Positions 1 through 12,320 of a stretch of 64,000 bases of DNA are shown here, one piece after another (the first letter of the stretch is position 1; each line of letters starts with the position of its first letter). The translations under genes were made by a program, and so were the position numbers. The notes below the pieces were generated by a model, which was given only the letters and a program-made list of their open reading frames with translations, ran no database searches and had not been told where the DNA came from. Source of the DNA: Pycnopodia helianthoides (lineage: Eukaryota; Echinodermata; Asteroidea; Forcipulatida; Asteriidae); assembly GCA_032158295.1 (NCBI GenBank), contig CM063249.1, forward strand, positions 4,913,195-4,977,194, written 5' to 3'.

Positions 1-784
1 CACATGAGCCGCCCTGAAATGAACGGTGAATGGTTGGGCCAGGTGGTAAATCCAGTTTCCGTTCGGGGGGAAACTCTCCTGCAAACCCCCATGAGAAGAT
101 TGACAGTCTGAGGTCTATGTTCCCAATAAAATACAACCCTTTGTCCCAAATAACTCACTAACTCACGACTCCTAGTCACTCATACTGTGTCTAAAAACGA
201 TCAGGGGAGGGGAATGCAATGCAAGATTCTTCTTTTGGATTCCTCAAAAAATATTAAGCAGCTATTAGAAAAGTCCTAGAGCTTCACTTCTATTTCATAC
301 ATAAATCAATTCTCCTAATTAGCAATATTATTAAGATGTAACTCAAGACAGATTTAATGTGGGTAGTACCAGCCCCCCCCCCCTCCCTTCCCCTCCTACC
401 CACCAACCCAACCTGTCACTCACATTCACAAAGCACTCAGTGGAGTTCTACAGGAAAATAAATCCATAGGTATGTACTTGGGGCTGGCAGCGGGAATCAA
501 CAGACCCCGTGACCTTCCAATGTTAACCACAAGGCAACCCAGCTTGGGGGGCCGGCTTAACTCCTGTAACATTTGCATCCGGGGGATCATACCATGATTT
601 TACACTACATTGAAACTTCTTTCGTGCAACGATCATTTTTACAGCTCTTGTAACAGCTCAGATTCTCAACTTCGTCTGAGTGTTTGTCTTTGTTGTCCAT
701 GTTTGTCAAAGGGCTATTCCCAACAACCCTGTTTATTTTGTATGTGTTTACCTGTCTTTCGTATTATTATGGTGTTTAACTGAT

Positions 785-1130
785 TCCAATTTTATTTGTG
801 GGTAAAGACCATGTAACCTTTGTTTACTAAAAAGTGATCTTGTACATTCCAGTGCCTTTCTGGCAGCCAGGAACCTGCACTGGTCGTATGGGAAATGTTA
901 AATTCCGTGGCACAATTTACAAATAAATTCAAGAGTTATAAAAGTAACAGCTGAACAAGTAATGAGATGTGTTCCGTTTCTTTAAAACACACGTTGAGAA
1001 AAAAATTAAGATGACGCAATCTTCTTGAAAATATGAGATTTAGTGTTTTCAAATTGTGCCTGCAAGAGGTCCAGGCTCTGTGGCTCTTTTGTAAACATGT
1101 GATGTAAAATGTTACATGCACATGGTTTAT
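785..1130 (-). repeat. Repeat family L, copy 1
   Basis: About 350 bp similar in reverse complement to 18650-19160. Shared landmarks are AGCCACAGAGCCTGGAC, TGCAGGCACAATTTG, CTGCCAGAAAGGC and GGTTACATGGTCTT. Two diverged copies are seen in this window; it is probably an interspersed repeat of unknown class. Confidence 0.7.
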
Positions 1131-1179
1131 TGAAATATAAATTTAAAGGTTGGTCATCAATTTTTTTTTCCGCGTAATG

Positions 1180-1390
1180 CTGATTTATGTGCAAAATTAT
1201 AAAGAAAGATACAATAAAAGTCACATGTTTCAGCTGAATGCAGTGTCTACTTGCTGAGAAAACAGTGAAAACTGTCACAGTATTTTCATACTAACATTGA
1301 ATCCACCCACAATTACCAAGGTGACTGCGGGTACCAACCGCAATGCTAGCCGCAGCATTCGCGAACGGACACCAACACTCAGATATCTGA
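1180..1390 (+). repeat. Repeat family F, degenerate copy
   Basis: Shares AATAAAAGTCAC, TTTCAGCTGAAT, CAGTGTCTACT and GCCGCAGCATTC with 31364-31680 (same strand), and in part with 11981-12320 (opposite strand). The right part grades into a worn family-B MITE fragment (about 1395-1578). Confidence 0.7.
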
Positions 1391-1394
1391 GAAA

Positions 1395-1578
1395 CCTTTC
1401 ATGCATGAATCGTTTCTCAGATTTAAATGTTTTTGGGGTGGAAAATTATCCAAACCATCCAAGGAAATCCTCTCTCAAAATAGTTTATACCATCAACAGC
1501 TGCAGTGCTTCCCACCAAGTAAGTTTTCATGGTCATTCAATTTTGGAGTACTTCCCAATCTATGACCCCACCTTTTAA
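1395..1578 (+). mobile_element. MITE family B fragment
   Basis: A degenerate 3' half carrying CTCAGATTTAAATG, ATCAACAGCT, CCACCAAGTAAG and a CCTTTTAA-like end, recognisable beside the better copies at 8829, 38359 and 62151. Confidence 0.55.
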
Positions 1579-2099
1579 AAAAAAAAACGGTGTTGTTAAT
1601 TCCTAACAGACTACCCCTTAAAAAGTAATTCCTTTTGAATATGAAGCAACTCAGTAACTCCACTTTGGGGCAATCATGGACTTGTATCTCTCATTCCAAG
1701 CTAAACAAACACACCGCCCAGTCTGTGAGCTGCAACAGCCCAGCTTTCCTTGTGCCATATAATTCACTTCAAAAGGGTGCAATTTAACAAGGCATTGAGA
1801 CCCTCTCATAGTAATGCAGTCATACATAATGGTGCTTATCAATGGGGAAAAACAGTCAGCTAGTCTGCATTGTGTACAGTAAACACCAGGGGAGTGGAGA
1901 AAGCTATTTTTTTTTCTGCCTGAATGAGGTTCAGAAATAGACTTGAAAAGCTACTGACTAACAGGATTTCATCATGTAAGGTGTTGATCGTACATTACTT
2001 CCGAAATCCTAGAATGTAGGTGATCCATTGAAGGGAGGACCTACTTTGGTTTCGAAAAAAAAGATAACAGTTATTTCACTCCTTTCAGAAACAAAATTT

Positions 2100-2232
2100 A
2101 GTTAGTGGCCTGACGTTTTGACCCTAGCAGAGTCTTTCTCGAAGGCTTCGAGAAAAACTGGGTTTTTTTTTATAGCCCTCGAGAAAGACTCTGCCAAGTC
2201 TGCTAGGGTCAAACAACAGGCAACTAACTAAT
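2100..2232. repeat. Fold-back of a GACTCTGCTAGGGTC-type repeat
   Basis: Two arms in opposite orientation (about 2100-2150 and 2173-2232), each containing CGAGAAAGACTCTGC and a CTAGGGTCAAA segment, flanked by TTAGTTAG and CTAACTAA. A third single copy, with TCGAAACGTC, lies at 2866-2925. The arms resemble a motif common near Penelope-like or other retroelements in many animals; that link is recall only. Confidence 0.6.
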
Positions 2233-2689
2233 TTTAGCATTTGTACCATAGGTCCTTTTTTGTTTGGTAAGCACTTTGCAACAGCCAATTCTATTTTCTC
2301 CTTTAAAAAAAATCCCACCACTACACCTATTTAACATTTCATGAAAACAACAGTAATTGCAAGTATTTGGTGCTTTGTATTTTGATACAAAAACTAATGG
2401 ACGATGATTGTTTGTGGACATAACGATAACTGGTTTTCATACAAGATGAAATTTCTTTAGTATGATTCAACACCTTTTCTCAGAGTGATCAACCCATTAA
2501 TTATCACTTTCAAAAAAAAAGCGTCAGATTCTTGAGTAGAAATTTTGAAGTGGTGACCGTTTAACAATCCTGAGAGACTTATCTCTAACTAGTTGAATTT
2601 GCACAACGAAGAGCCAGTGTTGTAACAACAAATGCGTTTGGATTTATGTTAAAAGTGTCCTCAATGGGGAAAGCAAAGGTAATCTCTGA

Positions 2690-3275
2690 GCACAGAGGAA
2701 GGAAATATCTTGTAGTCTGCCTTGCAAGCCACAACTTAACACACTTGAATTTAAAAAATAGAATTATAGCTGTTGCAAACTGCTTCTTGCTTTTCTCTCT
2801 CCACTCTCTCTATTCATGTATTTCCACTTGACTGCTCTTGTTACCCTTGTTGTCTCGTCATTTTAGCCTTCAAGAAAGACTCTGCTAGGGTCGAAACGTC
2901 ATGCCACTCACTAACTTTTTACACTTAAATTTAAACAGCACATTAGTATGTAATTTGTAGTCTCTCTTACAAGCCATAAAATATCATACAGTTAAATTTA
3001 ATGAACAAGTTAGTCTCTAACTACATGTACCTCGTACATGTAGTCTCTCCTACAAGCCATTATTTGACATGAACTTTGAGCACAGATGAAGGAAATATCT
3101 TGTTGTAGTCAGCCTTGCAAGCCACAACTTAACACACTTAAATCTAAACAACAAATTTGTCTCTAATTTGTAGTCTCTCTTACAAGCCATAATTTTTAAT
3201 TACAGTTAAATCTAAAAAAACAAATTAGTCTCCAACTAACTTGTACATGTAGTCTCCCCTACAAGCCGTCATTTA
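2690..3275 (+). repeat. Local direct-repeat array
   Basis: Two long diverged repeats. The block with GAAGGAAATATCTTGT and CTTGCAAGCCACAACTTAAC occurs at about 2690 and 3075. The block with TTTGTAGTCTCTCTTACAAG followed by a TACATGTAGTCTC copy occurs at about 2953 and 3164. The offsets differ because a 2866-2925 insertion interrupts the first copy. Confidence 0.75.
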
Positions 3276-4073
3276 TCGATAACTTTTTGCAAGGAATTAT
3301 TTGTGGCTCTGTAATAAATTTCCCTTCAACAGGAGTTGTTTTGATTTGCTTTTTGACTGATCATAAATCTCTTTAAACCAACCGGATCCAATTTTTTTTT
3401 TTTAAATAAGGCACATGTTGTAATTCATCACCACTTGATCAATAGTCCAGAAGAATCCAAGTCCTGAAATTTAAATTCATAAGGGGGGGGTGTCTGTATT
3501 GCCCCCCAAAAATGATGAACTTCCTGTCTCCGCTGAGGAGGAGCTCACAAGAGAAGATCACAAACCAACGAGGCTAATAAGAACACTCAAAAACCTTGTC
3601 TTAAATCCTCCTTCATCACGTCTCGTTCATCCCGACCACCTGTTCCACATCGTGCAACTTGTGGATGCTTCACATTTCAGTCTGCATTAAAAAGCCGCTC
3701 CGCATTGCAGCTAAGAAATTGTTTGGCTCCTCAATTTGACTTTGACTCTGTGGTCAGCGCCCCCCCCCCCTCCTTTCCCCTCCCCTCCAAATGAACTGGT
3801 TGCGTAAGGATTTATCAAAGAGAGGAAATTGATATAAAATAAGGGAAACAGGAGTGAGAGTGATTTCACACAGCTGTTATAAACTCCAGTAAACACGGTT
3901 TTGATTTCAGCAAAGATTCCACGGAACACATTGATTTTACGATGTCAATAATATGGTCACGAGGATTCTGAAGTTTATGAGCTACCTGTATCACGTTTGT
4001 CATGACTTCTCATACTTTATTTTTAAGTGTTTTTTTTTTTTTTTGATAACCCATCCAAACCCTGGCAGCGTCA

Positions 4074-4172
4074 GCCAATCAATACATTAGCAGGGCACCA
4101 GTCATTAAAAAAAAGTGTCATTAACTTATGGCATTTTGGCTGGTAACTTATTTTTGCTTAGCAATATTTTTC
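4074..4172 (+). repeat. Repeat family J fragment
   Basis: Nearly the same as 4731-4830: CCAATCAATACATTAGCAGG, then ATGGCATTTTGG and AGCAATATTTTTC. Related to longer copies at 5287-5460 and 17170-17362. Confidence 0.7.
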
Positions 4173-4730
4173 ATTGATTATTTTTTTTTATCTTCATGTC
4201 ACATAAAGATGTGTATTTCAGAAATTTTGTTTGTAAACATTTTTTAACACCAAATAATTCCATGAAAAATGTTCCTTCATGATGCAACTACTTGATTCTA
4301 AAAGAGTTGGAAGGGGGGTGGTGGCTAGACGGTATTTACAGACGTGTTATCTGGATGGATTTTTAAATTAGCAATCATAAACTGCATGTCTCGCAGAGAG
4401 TAACGTTGGCATACGGTAACTCAATAGTAATGATCATTGGATTAGGTCTTGTTCTTTATGATGCCGTTGTCAGTGTTGACCCATCATGTGTAAAATAGTT
4501 ATCTAAATTGTCTGCTCGATGATTTGAAAAAATGCCCCCCCCCCCCCGACCAATATCTTTCCCTTTGTTCGTGAAAGACAGTTATAACATTCACGTCATT
4601 TCTAAAGCTTTGAAGCATGTCGGGAATAGGGTGTATAATTTCAAATCTGCTAAATATTTCATTTGTACAATGTTTCCTGTCTAGGGCCTGTCATCATCAG
4701 CTCAAGCAGAAAATGTTGATTAGAAAATTT

Positions 4731-4830
4731 GCCAATCAATACATTAGCAGGGCACCAGACATAACAAAAAAATGTCATCAATTCATGGCATTTTGGATGG
4801 TAACCTATTTCTGACTAGCAATATTTTTCT
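4731..4830 (+). repeat. Repeat family J fragment
   Basis: Second near-identical copy of the 4074 segment, about 650 bp away in the same orientation. Confidence 0.7.
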
Positions 4831-5286
4831 GTGATTAGCAAACTTGTTCACTTGCCAGCTTTGTGAACTTGGGCTCAAATTCTTCACATACCACACTTTT
4901 TGGATAAATAACCCATATATTTTTCACATCTAAACCCTCTCTTTTTTTGGGGGGGGGAGAAACAGACCAAAAAAAGATTGCCAAATTAAAATTGGTGTTC
5001 AAAAAAATTCCCACATACCCATTGAATTGGTAGAATTGGTATGTTGGCAAAAGTATAAATCTCAAAATATACTGGTTTTCTTTAAAACGCAAAAATATAA
5101 ATGAAAAATCCTGTTTTTCACAGTAGAATACGCTGCCAATGCGTTCAGTTTGTTTGTGTACATTCCAATGAAGAAAAGACTTACTGTAAGTACACTATGC
5201 ACCCAGGAATCTTATGTATTCAATTTAAGATGACAGCTCCATGACAAATGGTCTTCAAAGGAATGCTCAAGTTCTTAAAGACAACA

Positions 5287-5460
5287 TTAAGTTGTTTAGC
5301 CCAATTTCCTCCAAAAAGTGTTCAACAACTTTCTGCTCAGCAAAAATGCGCAGGATACCAGTCACAAACGTTACATATGGCGAATGGTACTTTGGCTGGT
5401 GAACGTATTCTGGTAAGCAGAATTTGTTTGTGCTTAAGCTGTTCTTTGAAAGTAGGCCCA
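5287..5460 (+). repeat. Repeat family J copy
   Basis: Matches the reverse complement of 17170-17362: CCCAATTTC, CTGCTCAGCAAAAATG, GATACCAGTCACAAA, TTTGGCTGGT, TGTGCTTAA. This order suggests an element of about 180 bp that starts near a CCCAATTTC end. Confidence 0.7.
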
Positions 5461-5519
5461 GTTCATTTCAGAATCACTACAAGTCACTATTTACATGGTG
5501 CTGCAACAAATCATACTTT

Positions 5520-7820
5520 TTACGTAACAAAACTGCTCAGTAATTTTCCTCTTTCAATTAAATTATCAGAAAGTTTATGATACGAGGATTGGAATCGATC
5601 AATCTAAACCGACAATGTACCTGACCTATACACTCTAAAAACTCCCGGATCAGAAATACTTGATTATGATTATAAAAATATAAACATCCAGAAGAAGAGG
5701 AGAAACTATCTGAGAACATTCCCAAAATTGTACTCTTTTTTACCCAGAAATCAAAGACCACTTGGAGGTACGAACACCGGGTCTAGTTCAAATTCACCAC
5801 AATCTTGAGAACTCTCCGGGAAAATAGAAACACTGCCACACAGGAGAGGTTCTATGATTGTTCAGTTCCGGCTCGAGTTTCTTTTTTTTTTTTTCCCCCA
5901 ACACAAGCTTACAACATTACTTGATAAATCACCGGGCTACTTCAGCCGGCAGAACCTGTAAACAGTCCTGTCTTTATAATCAGGCATAGAGACACGGTTT
6001 ATTCCTTCGGTGTACAGAGCAGATGTGGTCTGACACAGGCAAACCCCCTTCTGCATGCTCTCTGCTCAATTAATATTTCACTGAATGAAAGCGAATGGCA
6101 TGACAAACACACCAGACTTTTCCTGACACGCACTGTTAGGGCCACTTCATAATTGCCCGTCTACAATAGAGGCTGCCGGAATTCAGATGCCCTCCTTCAG
6201 GCTTCTGGGAGTGAGATCTGAAAGCCTAATCGTAAATCAACAGGGCTTCCCGGCCATGAAAGATTCATTTTCAATTCATACTAATGTGGGGGGGATGACA
6301 ACCACTGGGTAATTATTGTAAGCATATGTACGCAATTCATTACTTTATACACTGTGCAGAGTGCAGACATCTCGTACACAACGACCGGTGTAAACCAACA
6401 TGTTACAGATCAGGGATTGCCATCCAGGTTTTGAGAAAAAGAAGAAGAAAAAAAACAGCCTGTTCAAATTGAGTTAATGTCATCAAGCACCATTTTTAGT
6501 ACACCAGCAAAGGCAGTTATTACAGTCAGTACGAGGACCTCACAGAACACAATGAATTCTTCAACGCATAATGAAGCTTCCCTCCCCTCCAAAAGTCATA
6601 AACTTTCCAATGATAATTAAAAAACTCTGCTCTGTTTTGGACAAGCAATAACATCACAAACAGAGCATTAAAATTAATGGCCTGTGTATACATGTAGTGC
6701 ATCACACACACAGTGGAGAGCGATTCCCATGTACTGGATGAGTGCAGACCGCCTGACGGAGAGCCCGCACTTCTACTACTACTAGACATCCAGCAAAATG
6801 TCCAAATGAACTACGTTTAGATCAACAACAATTTAGACGCTAGTGAAGGGAGGAATTCTCGCAAATTGAATTAGGGTTACTCAGGCAAATGGCAGGGTCA
6901 CGAATCGATAAACTCTTTGGTGACAGAGGGGAAGTCAAAAACTGTTACCAATAGCAAGTATTTAATTTTAAAACCTAGCCTGCACACGTACACGCCATTG
7001 GCCAAATAGGAGTGCAATTTTGAGAACAATCCCACAGGGCTCCATTTTACAAAACAAATTTTCACCAGAGACCGGGGTCATGTATTTCACAACTTTACAT
7101 CTGGACCAGAAATATTTCTCTCCTTATTTCGTATATAATTTATTTTATTTTTTTAAGGTGGAGGTTTGAGTCTGAAAAGCTGGAGCGTACGTTAGAAAAT
7201 TCCTTTAAAGTAGGTTTTTGTAGGACACATGATTGTGGGATTTCTTTAGTTTGGGGGTTTACTGGTCCAATGCTATAACTAACTGGCAGCGGTCCAGTAA
7301 GTATTTCTAACCCTGTATCCATGACAGACTATACTTCTCATTTGTGTTGCCCAAGAGAGCCACAGCATGCGCAAATTTAATGATTATTTTTTTTAATTTT
7401 TGTTTATAAATAATAATTTTAATTTATTTATCAACATTCTTATTTTAGATGATTTTCTAAATAAATTATTTGAGCGCGTCTCATTCATTATATTCCCTTA
7501 TGCCCCATGGATATTATAATCCTGCAACCATTGCAACCACCCCCCCCCCCTTTCAAACTTTTTTTTTTTACTACTTATATTCCTTGTTGTGGTGGAAATA
7601 CTATTACAACAAAAACACATCGCCAAGTAGAAGCTTTTATCAAATTTAAACCATGCTTCATACATAATAATAGTGAGCCTATTTACACACACATTACCAC
7701 AACAACTACATACATGTATAGAAGAATTTCATTATTTGAACTTCCTCATTTTGTGAGCTCTGACACTTTTTCTGATGCAATGTTTGCACCTGGGGTCAAG
7801 AACACTGTTATTCGTGGCAT
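5520..7820. other. Unique-looking intronic sequence, no gene seen
   Basis: No repeat family seen elsewhere in the window and no plausible exon. The part at 5930-6280 is less AT-rich, with segments such as CTCAATTAATATTTCAC. It looks like constrained non-coding sequence, but only alignment with related species could show that. An 11-C run lies at 7540-7550. Confidence 0.4.
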
Positions 7821-8214
7821 GTGTTCGTGGCCGAGCGGTCAAGTGCACCGGACTCCAGCTCTAATGTTGCTGATCAGCAGAGTGTGGGTTTGAGTCCCGG
7901 TCTTGACACTTGCGTCCTTAAAGCAAGATACTTCATAACCATTATTGCTTCATCCTTCGGATGGGGACGTAAACCGTAGTCCTATGTGTTGTGTAATGCA
8001 TGCAAAATAACCCAGAGAAGGGGTTTTCCCCTGTGTTTCTGGCAGTGGCTGCTGAATGCGCCGCAGCACCTTGTAAAAACCCTTATAAGGTGCAATATAA
8101 AAAGGTCTCATAATTAAAATATTTCAAAAACCTGTCTTAAAAAAAAAAATGGTAAGCACTTTGAGACGCCCATAGACAAGGCGCTATAAAAACTAGTTGG
8201 TACTAGATATATTA
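7821..8214 (+). mobile_element. tRNA-Leu-type SINE, long copy
   Basis: The head resembles a class II (Leu-like) tRNA: A-box-like TGGCCGAGCGG and B-box GGTTTGAGTCCC, separated by a long variable arm. It is followed by a body with AAGCAAGATACTTCATAACC and CTTCGGATGGGGACG. The end (8150-8214, GCGCTATAAAAAC with an ATTATT tail) resembles 3' tails of CR1/L2-type LINEs. Other copies at 52016, 57265 and 49365 (partial). Confidence 0.82.
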
Positions 8215-8390
8215 TTATTTACTTTTGTTTTGTCTGATATTGATGTTTAGCAAAACCAAATCATATTTGCCCTTAGGTAGCAATATCAAGATATTGATGA
8301 AGAGCTCAGGTGTTTAATTTCAATGCACGCAGAGCACATAGTAATTGTCAAAGACTTGCCTCTGAACTTTGTCTGACAAAACATCTACAT

Positions 8391-8738
8391 CAGGGCTCGC
8401 CCTTAACACTGGCCCTGCGTACATGTAAACTGTCTAGTGAAAAACTGCTGAGGGCTGGTAAACACCACTTCTCAACTTGCCCCGTGGGCTACTAAAAACT
8501 GTCCAATCCACTTGTTTAAAATGCTCATATTTCTTATTTTCTCAGATGTGGTAAATTATTTTTGAGTGTGAAAGTGTAACTTTATTTGACCGTTAAACTG
8601 TTTGTGATCACTACCATTATTACATCAGAAAGATACATTTATGACAATATTTGTTAAAATCTGGGCTACTAAAACTTCCTAAAAAGCACAGTTTACTAGC
8701 CAGTGGGCTACTTTACAAAAAGCTTAAGCGCAAGACCT
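8391..8738 (+). repeat. Repeat family K copy
   Basis: Starts CAGGGCTCGCCCTTAACACT. Shares GGGCTGGTAAACACCACTTC and GTGGGCTACTAAAAACTGT with 13011-13140, and the GGGCTCG start with 9575 and 21872. Confidence 0.6.
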
Positions 8739-8740
8739 GA

Positions 8741-9360
8741 ACGTGAGCTAACAAACTTTAGGAAATTTAAGCTCTATCGGTTGTCGTAGTCACAAGAAAA
8801 TAGTGAAAAACTGTTTTCATCACTGTTGTTAAAGGCAGAACATACTTTTGGAATTGTCGAAGACCAGTATCTTCACTCAACATATATGCATAAAATAACA
8901 AACTTGTGAAATTTTTGGGTCCTTGAAGTTGCAAGAAAATAATGAAAGAACAAAAAAACCTTTGTTGTATAGAATTGTGTGCTTTCAAATGCCTGAGAAA
9001 AACCTTTCTCAGTTTCAAATATTTCAGTGAGAAATGACCTCTTTCTCAAAAACTACATTACTTCAGAGGAAGTCATTTCTCACAATGTTTTGTACTATCA
9101 GCAGCTCTCAGTTGCTCCTTACCAAGTAAATTTTAATTGTAATTTATTTCTTGAGTAATTACCAAAAGTATCCACTGCCTCTAAACACCGGATTCAGATT
9201 AACCGTTCACTCATTTCTCAAAAACTGTAGCATTTCAGGCAAAAATATTTCAAGGTAAGTTCCCCCCTCCCTATTTCTATCTTTACACCATGTAAGTTAC
9301 GTGTAAATCTTTGCACATTTATATTTCCAATCTTACAAATTATGCAAGAAAAGACACGAT
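8741..9360 (+). mobile_element. MITE family C, split by a nested family-B MITE
   Basis: The left part (about 8741-8828, with GTCACAAGAAAATAGTGAAA) and right part (9185-9360, with CATTTCAGGCAAAAATATTT and CATGTAAGTTACGTGTAAAT) together correspond to the single element at 14545-14886. The 356-bp family-B element 8829-9184 sits between them. Confidence 0.75.
8829..9184 (+). mobile_element. MITE family B, nested copy
   Basis: TTAAAGGCAGAACATACTTT at the left and TATCCACTGCCTCTAA at the right. The interior has ATTGTCGAAGACCAGTAT, TTGCAAGAAAATAATGAAAG and CTTTCTCAAAAACTAC, as in the other family-B copies. The right TTAA is mutated to CTAA. Confidence 0.82.
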
Positions 9361-9574
9361 GCATGTTTAACGTGTACATGAGTCTCACCTAAAATGCGCA
9401 GTTCACGTGGGGAAATTGGCTCACAAAATGGCGCAACAAAGATCTCTCATTCGTGATGACGTCAGACAAACTGGGTCAATCGTCATTAACCCAAAACTTA
9501 CTGTCTACAATAGGGCACTACTACATTGATTTCTTCCCTCCACACTACTGACAAACTGATTTGCAACACGACCC

Positions 9575-9988
9575 GGGGCTCGAATTTTACAGCGGGCCCA
9601 CAGGCCCGAAGCCAGTATTTTTAGCATCGGGGCCAGTAAACTCAGGACTGAACAAGTCCGACTGTCTTGTGTTGTTCAGTTGAATAATAATAGGCCTACC
9701 TCACTGTTTAATATCTTTAGTTTAAATACATTACGTTCAAATGTTGACTCCAAATTTGAGTTTGGTAAAATCTTTCAATTTGTTTGAAGATCAAAGTGTA
9801 CACTTTTACCGTAAGACAAATGAGATCAATCTTCTCTCAGTGAATCTTCAAATGAAGACAGTTTACATGTTAAACTTTGTAGAAAGTGCTTTCTCATTTA
9901 GATTCTCATCTTGTAAAACAAACTCTGGTCCGGTAAAAACTTTGAGTAACAAGCCCGTGAAATTCTACAAAAAATTTGAGCCCTTCAC
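9575..9988 (+). repeat. Repeat family K copy
   Basis: About 415 bp bounded by GGGCTCGAATTTTAC and a TTTGAGCCC end, so the ends are short inverted repeats. Collinear with 21872-22290 (CAGGCCCGA, GGCCAGTA, AAGTCC, GACTGTCTTGTG, CTCATTT, CTGGTCC). Confidence 0.75.
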
Positions 9989-9989
9989 C

Positions 9990-11787
9990 CTTTAACTGAA
10001 CAGTCGTTTAAGATATACACGTCTTTACTACACTTTCCCCAAATCCCGATTGTTATCACAGGTACGATAGGATCAAAAGTCAGTTGCCATTTGGTGGGCA
10101 CTTGTCTCAATTATATTTCAATTGGTCACACTCTATGCACATGGAAATGCCTAATTTTAGAGGAGGGGGTACGCACGTATGTATTTATTTCTTTTTTCCT
10201 GGATGAGAAAGTATGCTGAAATAAAATCGTTTTTATATTTCCAATTTGTTGAAAGTGTTAAAGAGAGAAACTGTTGGTTTAACCTTCTAAACTCAACCAA
10301 ATTTTAATAGTCATGGTGTACCGTCTCTTGTCACCACTTTATGTTGGATGACTTCCTTTTCAGCCAAACTTTTCCAAATTGAATAACGATTGACAACTTC
10401 CCAGTGTCCTCTTTTGGGTTGCGGTCAGTTGACCAGTTGACATATAATTATGCCCCCCCCCCCCCGCCCCTCGGCAAATCAATTGTGTGGCATGCAACCG
10501 TGTATTGGCTCTGCTTCGTTTCCCCACAGTACAGAGAGGGAAGGGACAAAGAGTACTGGAATTCATGCTCAAAATCTCCCTTTTTCTGGAGGGTTTATTG
10601 TGTAATCCCAGATTCTAGGCCTTTGTCCTTTTTGTAAGTACAAACCAGCATTGCGAGAAATCAATTGGCTGCAAACATTGTTTATCACTTTATTCAGCAA
10701 ATGAGAGTCAACAAATTACTTCAAAAAAGAAGGCAGAGTAAAGATTATTTAACACGTGAAATGGTTAAGGGAGGGCTAAAAAGATTGGCACGTTATATCA
10801 TAACGTTATACGCCCACAAATAAACGGACCGCCAGAAGTTCTTCTGGATCGCGACCTCGTTCTGAACTACTTGACTGTTCCTACATGAGAGCATAATGTG
10901 CTGTTAGCATTTTTAGATGTTCCAATCGAACGCTCTGACAATCCTATCGACCGGGCCATGTGCCCTCGCAGTAATTCTCAATCGATCCGCCAATCAGATT
11001 GTTCCAAGCTTTCTAACTTTTTAGATGCTCCCTGGTCACAATGTGAAAAAAAACATTTTAATGCATATCACTGCCCAATCTGATGTTCGATATCTTTGAA
11101 AGACAAATTCAAAAATCAGTATCCAACAACCAATGGATTTTCCTGCAAAACTATCACATCACAAAACACTTCAAAATGGAAAACATTTCCGAGAAACTTT
11201 GACTTGTTTTGAACTACCCTGAAAATCACCAAATGACAAGGCATTTCACGTCATCGATCGTCATCATCGAGAACATTCTCCCACTCTAAGCAAAGTAACT
11301 AAATCATGGGACTGAATAATGCCATGTAGTCTGGCCCCATTTTGGCAATAATGGAATTAGTATTCATCGTTGCTACTGTACACAGTGAACAAGACAAACA
11401 TGGTGGCAGCCTGAAAAGGGGTCTACTGAGCATAATTTACCTTTAGCAGCTCTTTCAAGTACCAATTTTAGAATCTTGATTTAAACATATACACAGTCCT
11501 GCTACAAAGCACTTCAACACAGAAACAGTTCCTGGAACTTGACACATTTCCCTCATTTTATACCTTTACCTCACTTTGCCACACATATAAACAAAACATG
11601 TTCCACTCTCTGATGCTGTAGTCTAATGCCAGAGTAGTCAGCATACTCTCAACACTGGTACAAACAACCCAATCAACTATCTCAATGTCTACATCCGCTA
11701 CTCACAGATGACTACCACATTTCCTTGTCAACAGCTTTCAAATATTGTCAGCAGCGGGGCAGATACACAAGTAAAGAGGGTTTCATT
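9990..11787. other. Unannotated intronic sequence
   Basis: No exon, RNA gene or recurring repeat was recognised. Contains a 13-C run at 10453-10465. Confidence 0.35.
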
Positions 11788-11984
11788 TTAAAGGGAACGT
11801 GTCGGCATGCTCAAAGCGGGCCTGTGGCTGTACATGGAGCTATAATCTCACACCACGCGCATGCGCACTCTCCATAGACTTGATACGGAGGGAGGGCGCC
11901 CGTGCGGGCAGGAACTGGGTGAGAGTTCATAATTCCATGTACAGCCACAGGTCTCATTTGATCATAAAGACACAGCCCCTTTAA
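11788..11984. mobile_element. Fold-back MITE family E
   Basis: About 200 bp between TTAAAGGG and CCCCTTTAA. Subterminal inverted arms are CCTGTGGCTGTACATGGAGC and CCATGTACAGCCACAGG. Its right TTAA (11981-11984) is also the left TTAA of the next repeat. Confidence 0.8.
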
Positions 11985-12320
11985 AGGGATGGTACATACC
12001 AAAAGGAGAATTTGTAGCTATTGACTCCAAATTAATAAAATTGTGCAAAAATGCAAAGATCGCCATCGGGCAACTTTTAGAAATTCAAATTTCTGTGGTG
12101 TCCATAGGTGGTTGCTTGGGCCAGAAATGTGGTAGGTACTCCTGTCACCTCGCTAAACATGTATGGATTCAACGTTCCTGTTGAAAATACCGTGTCAGTT
12201 TTTTTGCTGTTTTCTCAAAAAGTAGACACTGTATTCAGCTGAAACTTTCACAGGTGACTTGTATTGTATCTTTATTGACAATTTGGCCTACAAATCAGCA
12301 TTGCATCAACAAAAACCAAT
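11981..12320 (-). repeat. Repeat family F copy
   Basis: Starts TTAAAGGGATGGTACATACC. Its reverse complement carries TTTCAGCTGAATACAGTGTC and the CAATAAAGATACAATACAAG segment matching 31364-31680. The far end is not sharply defined. Confidence 0.65.
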
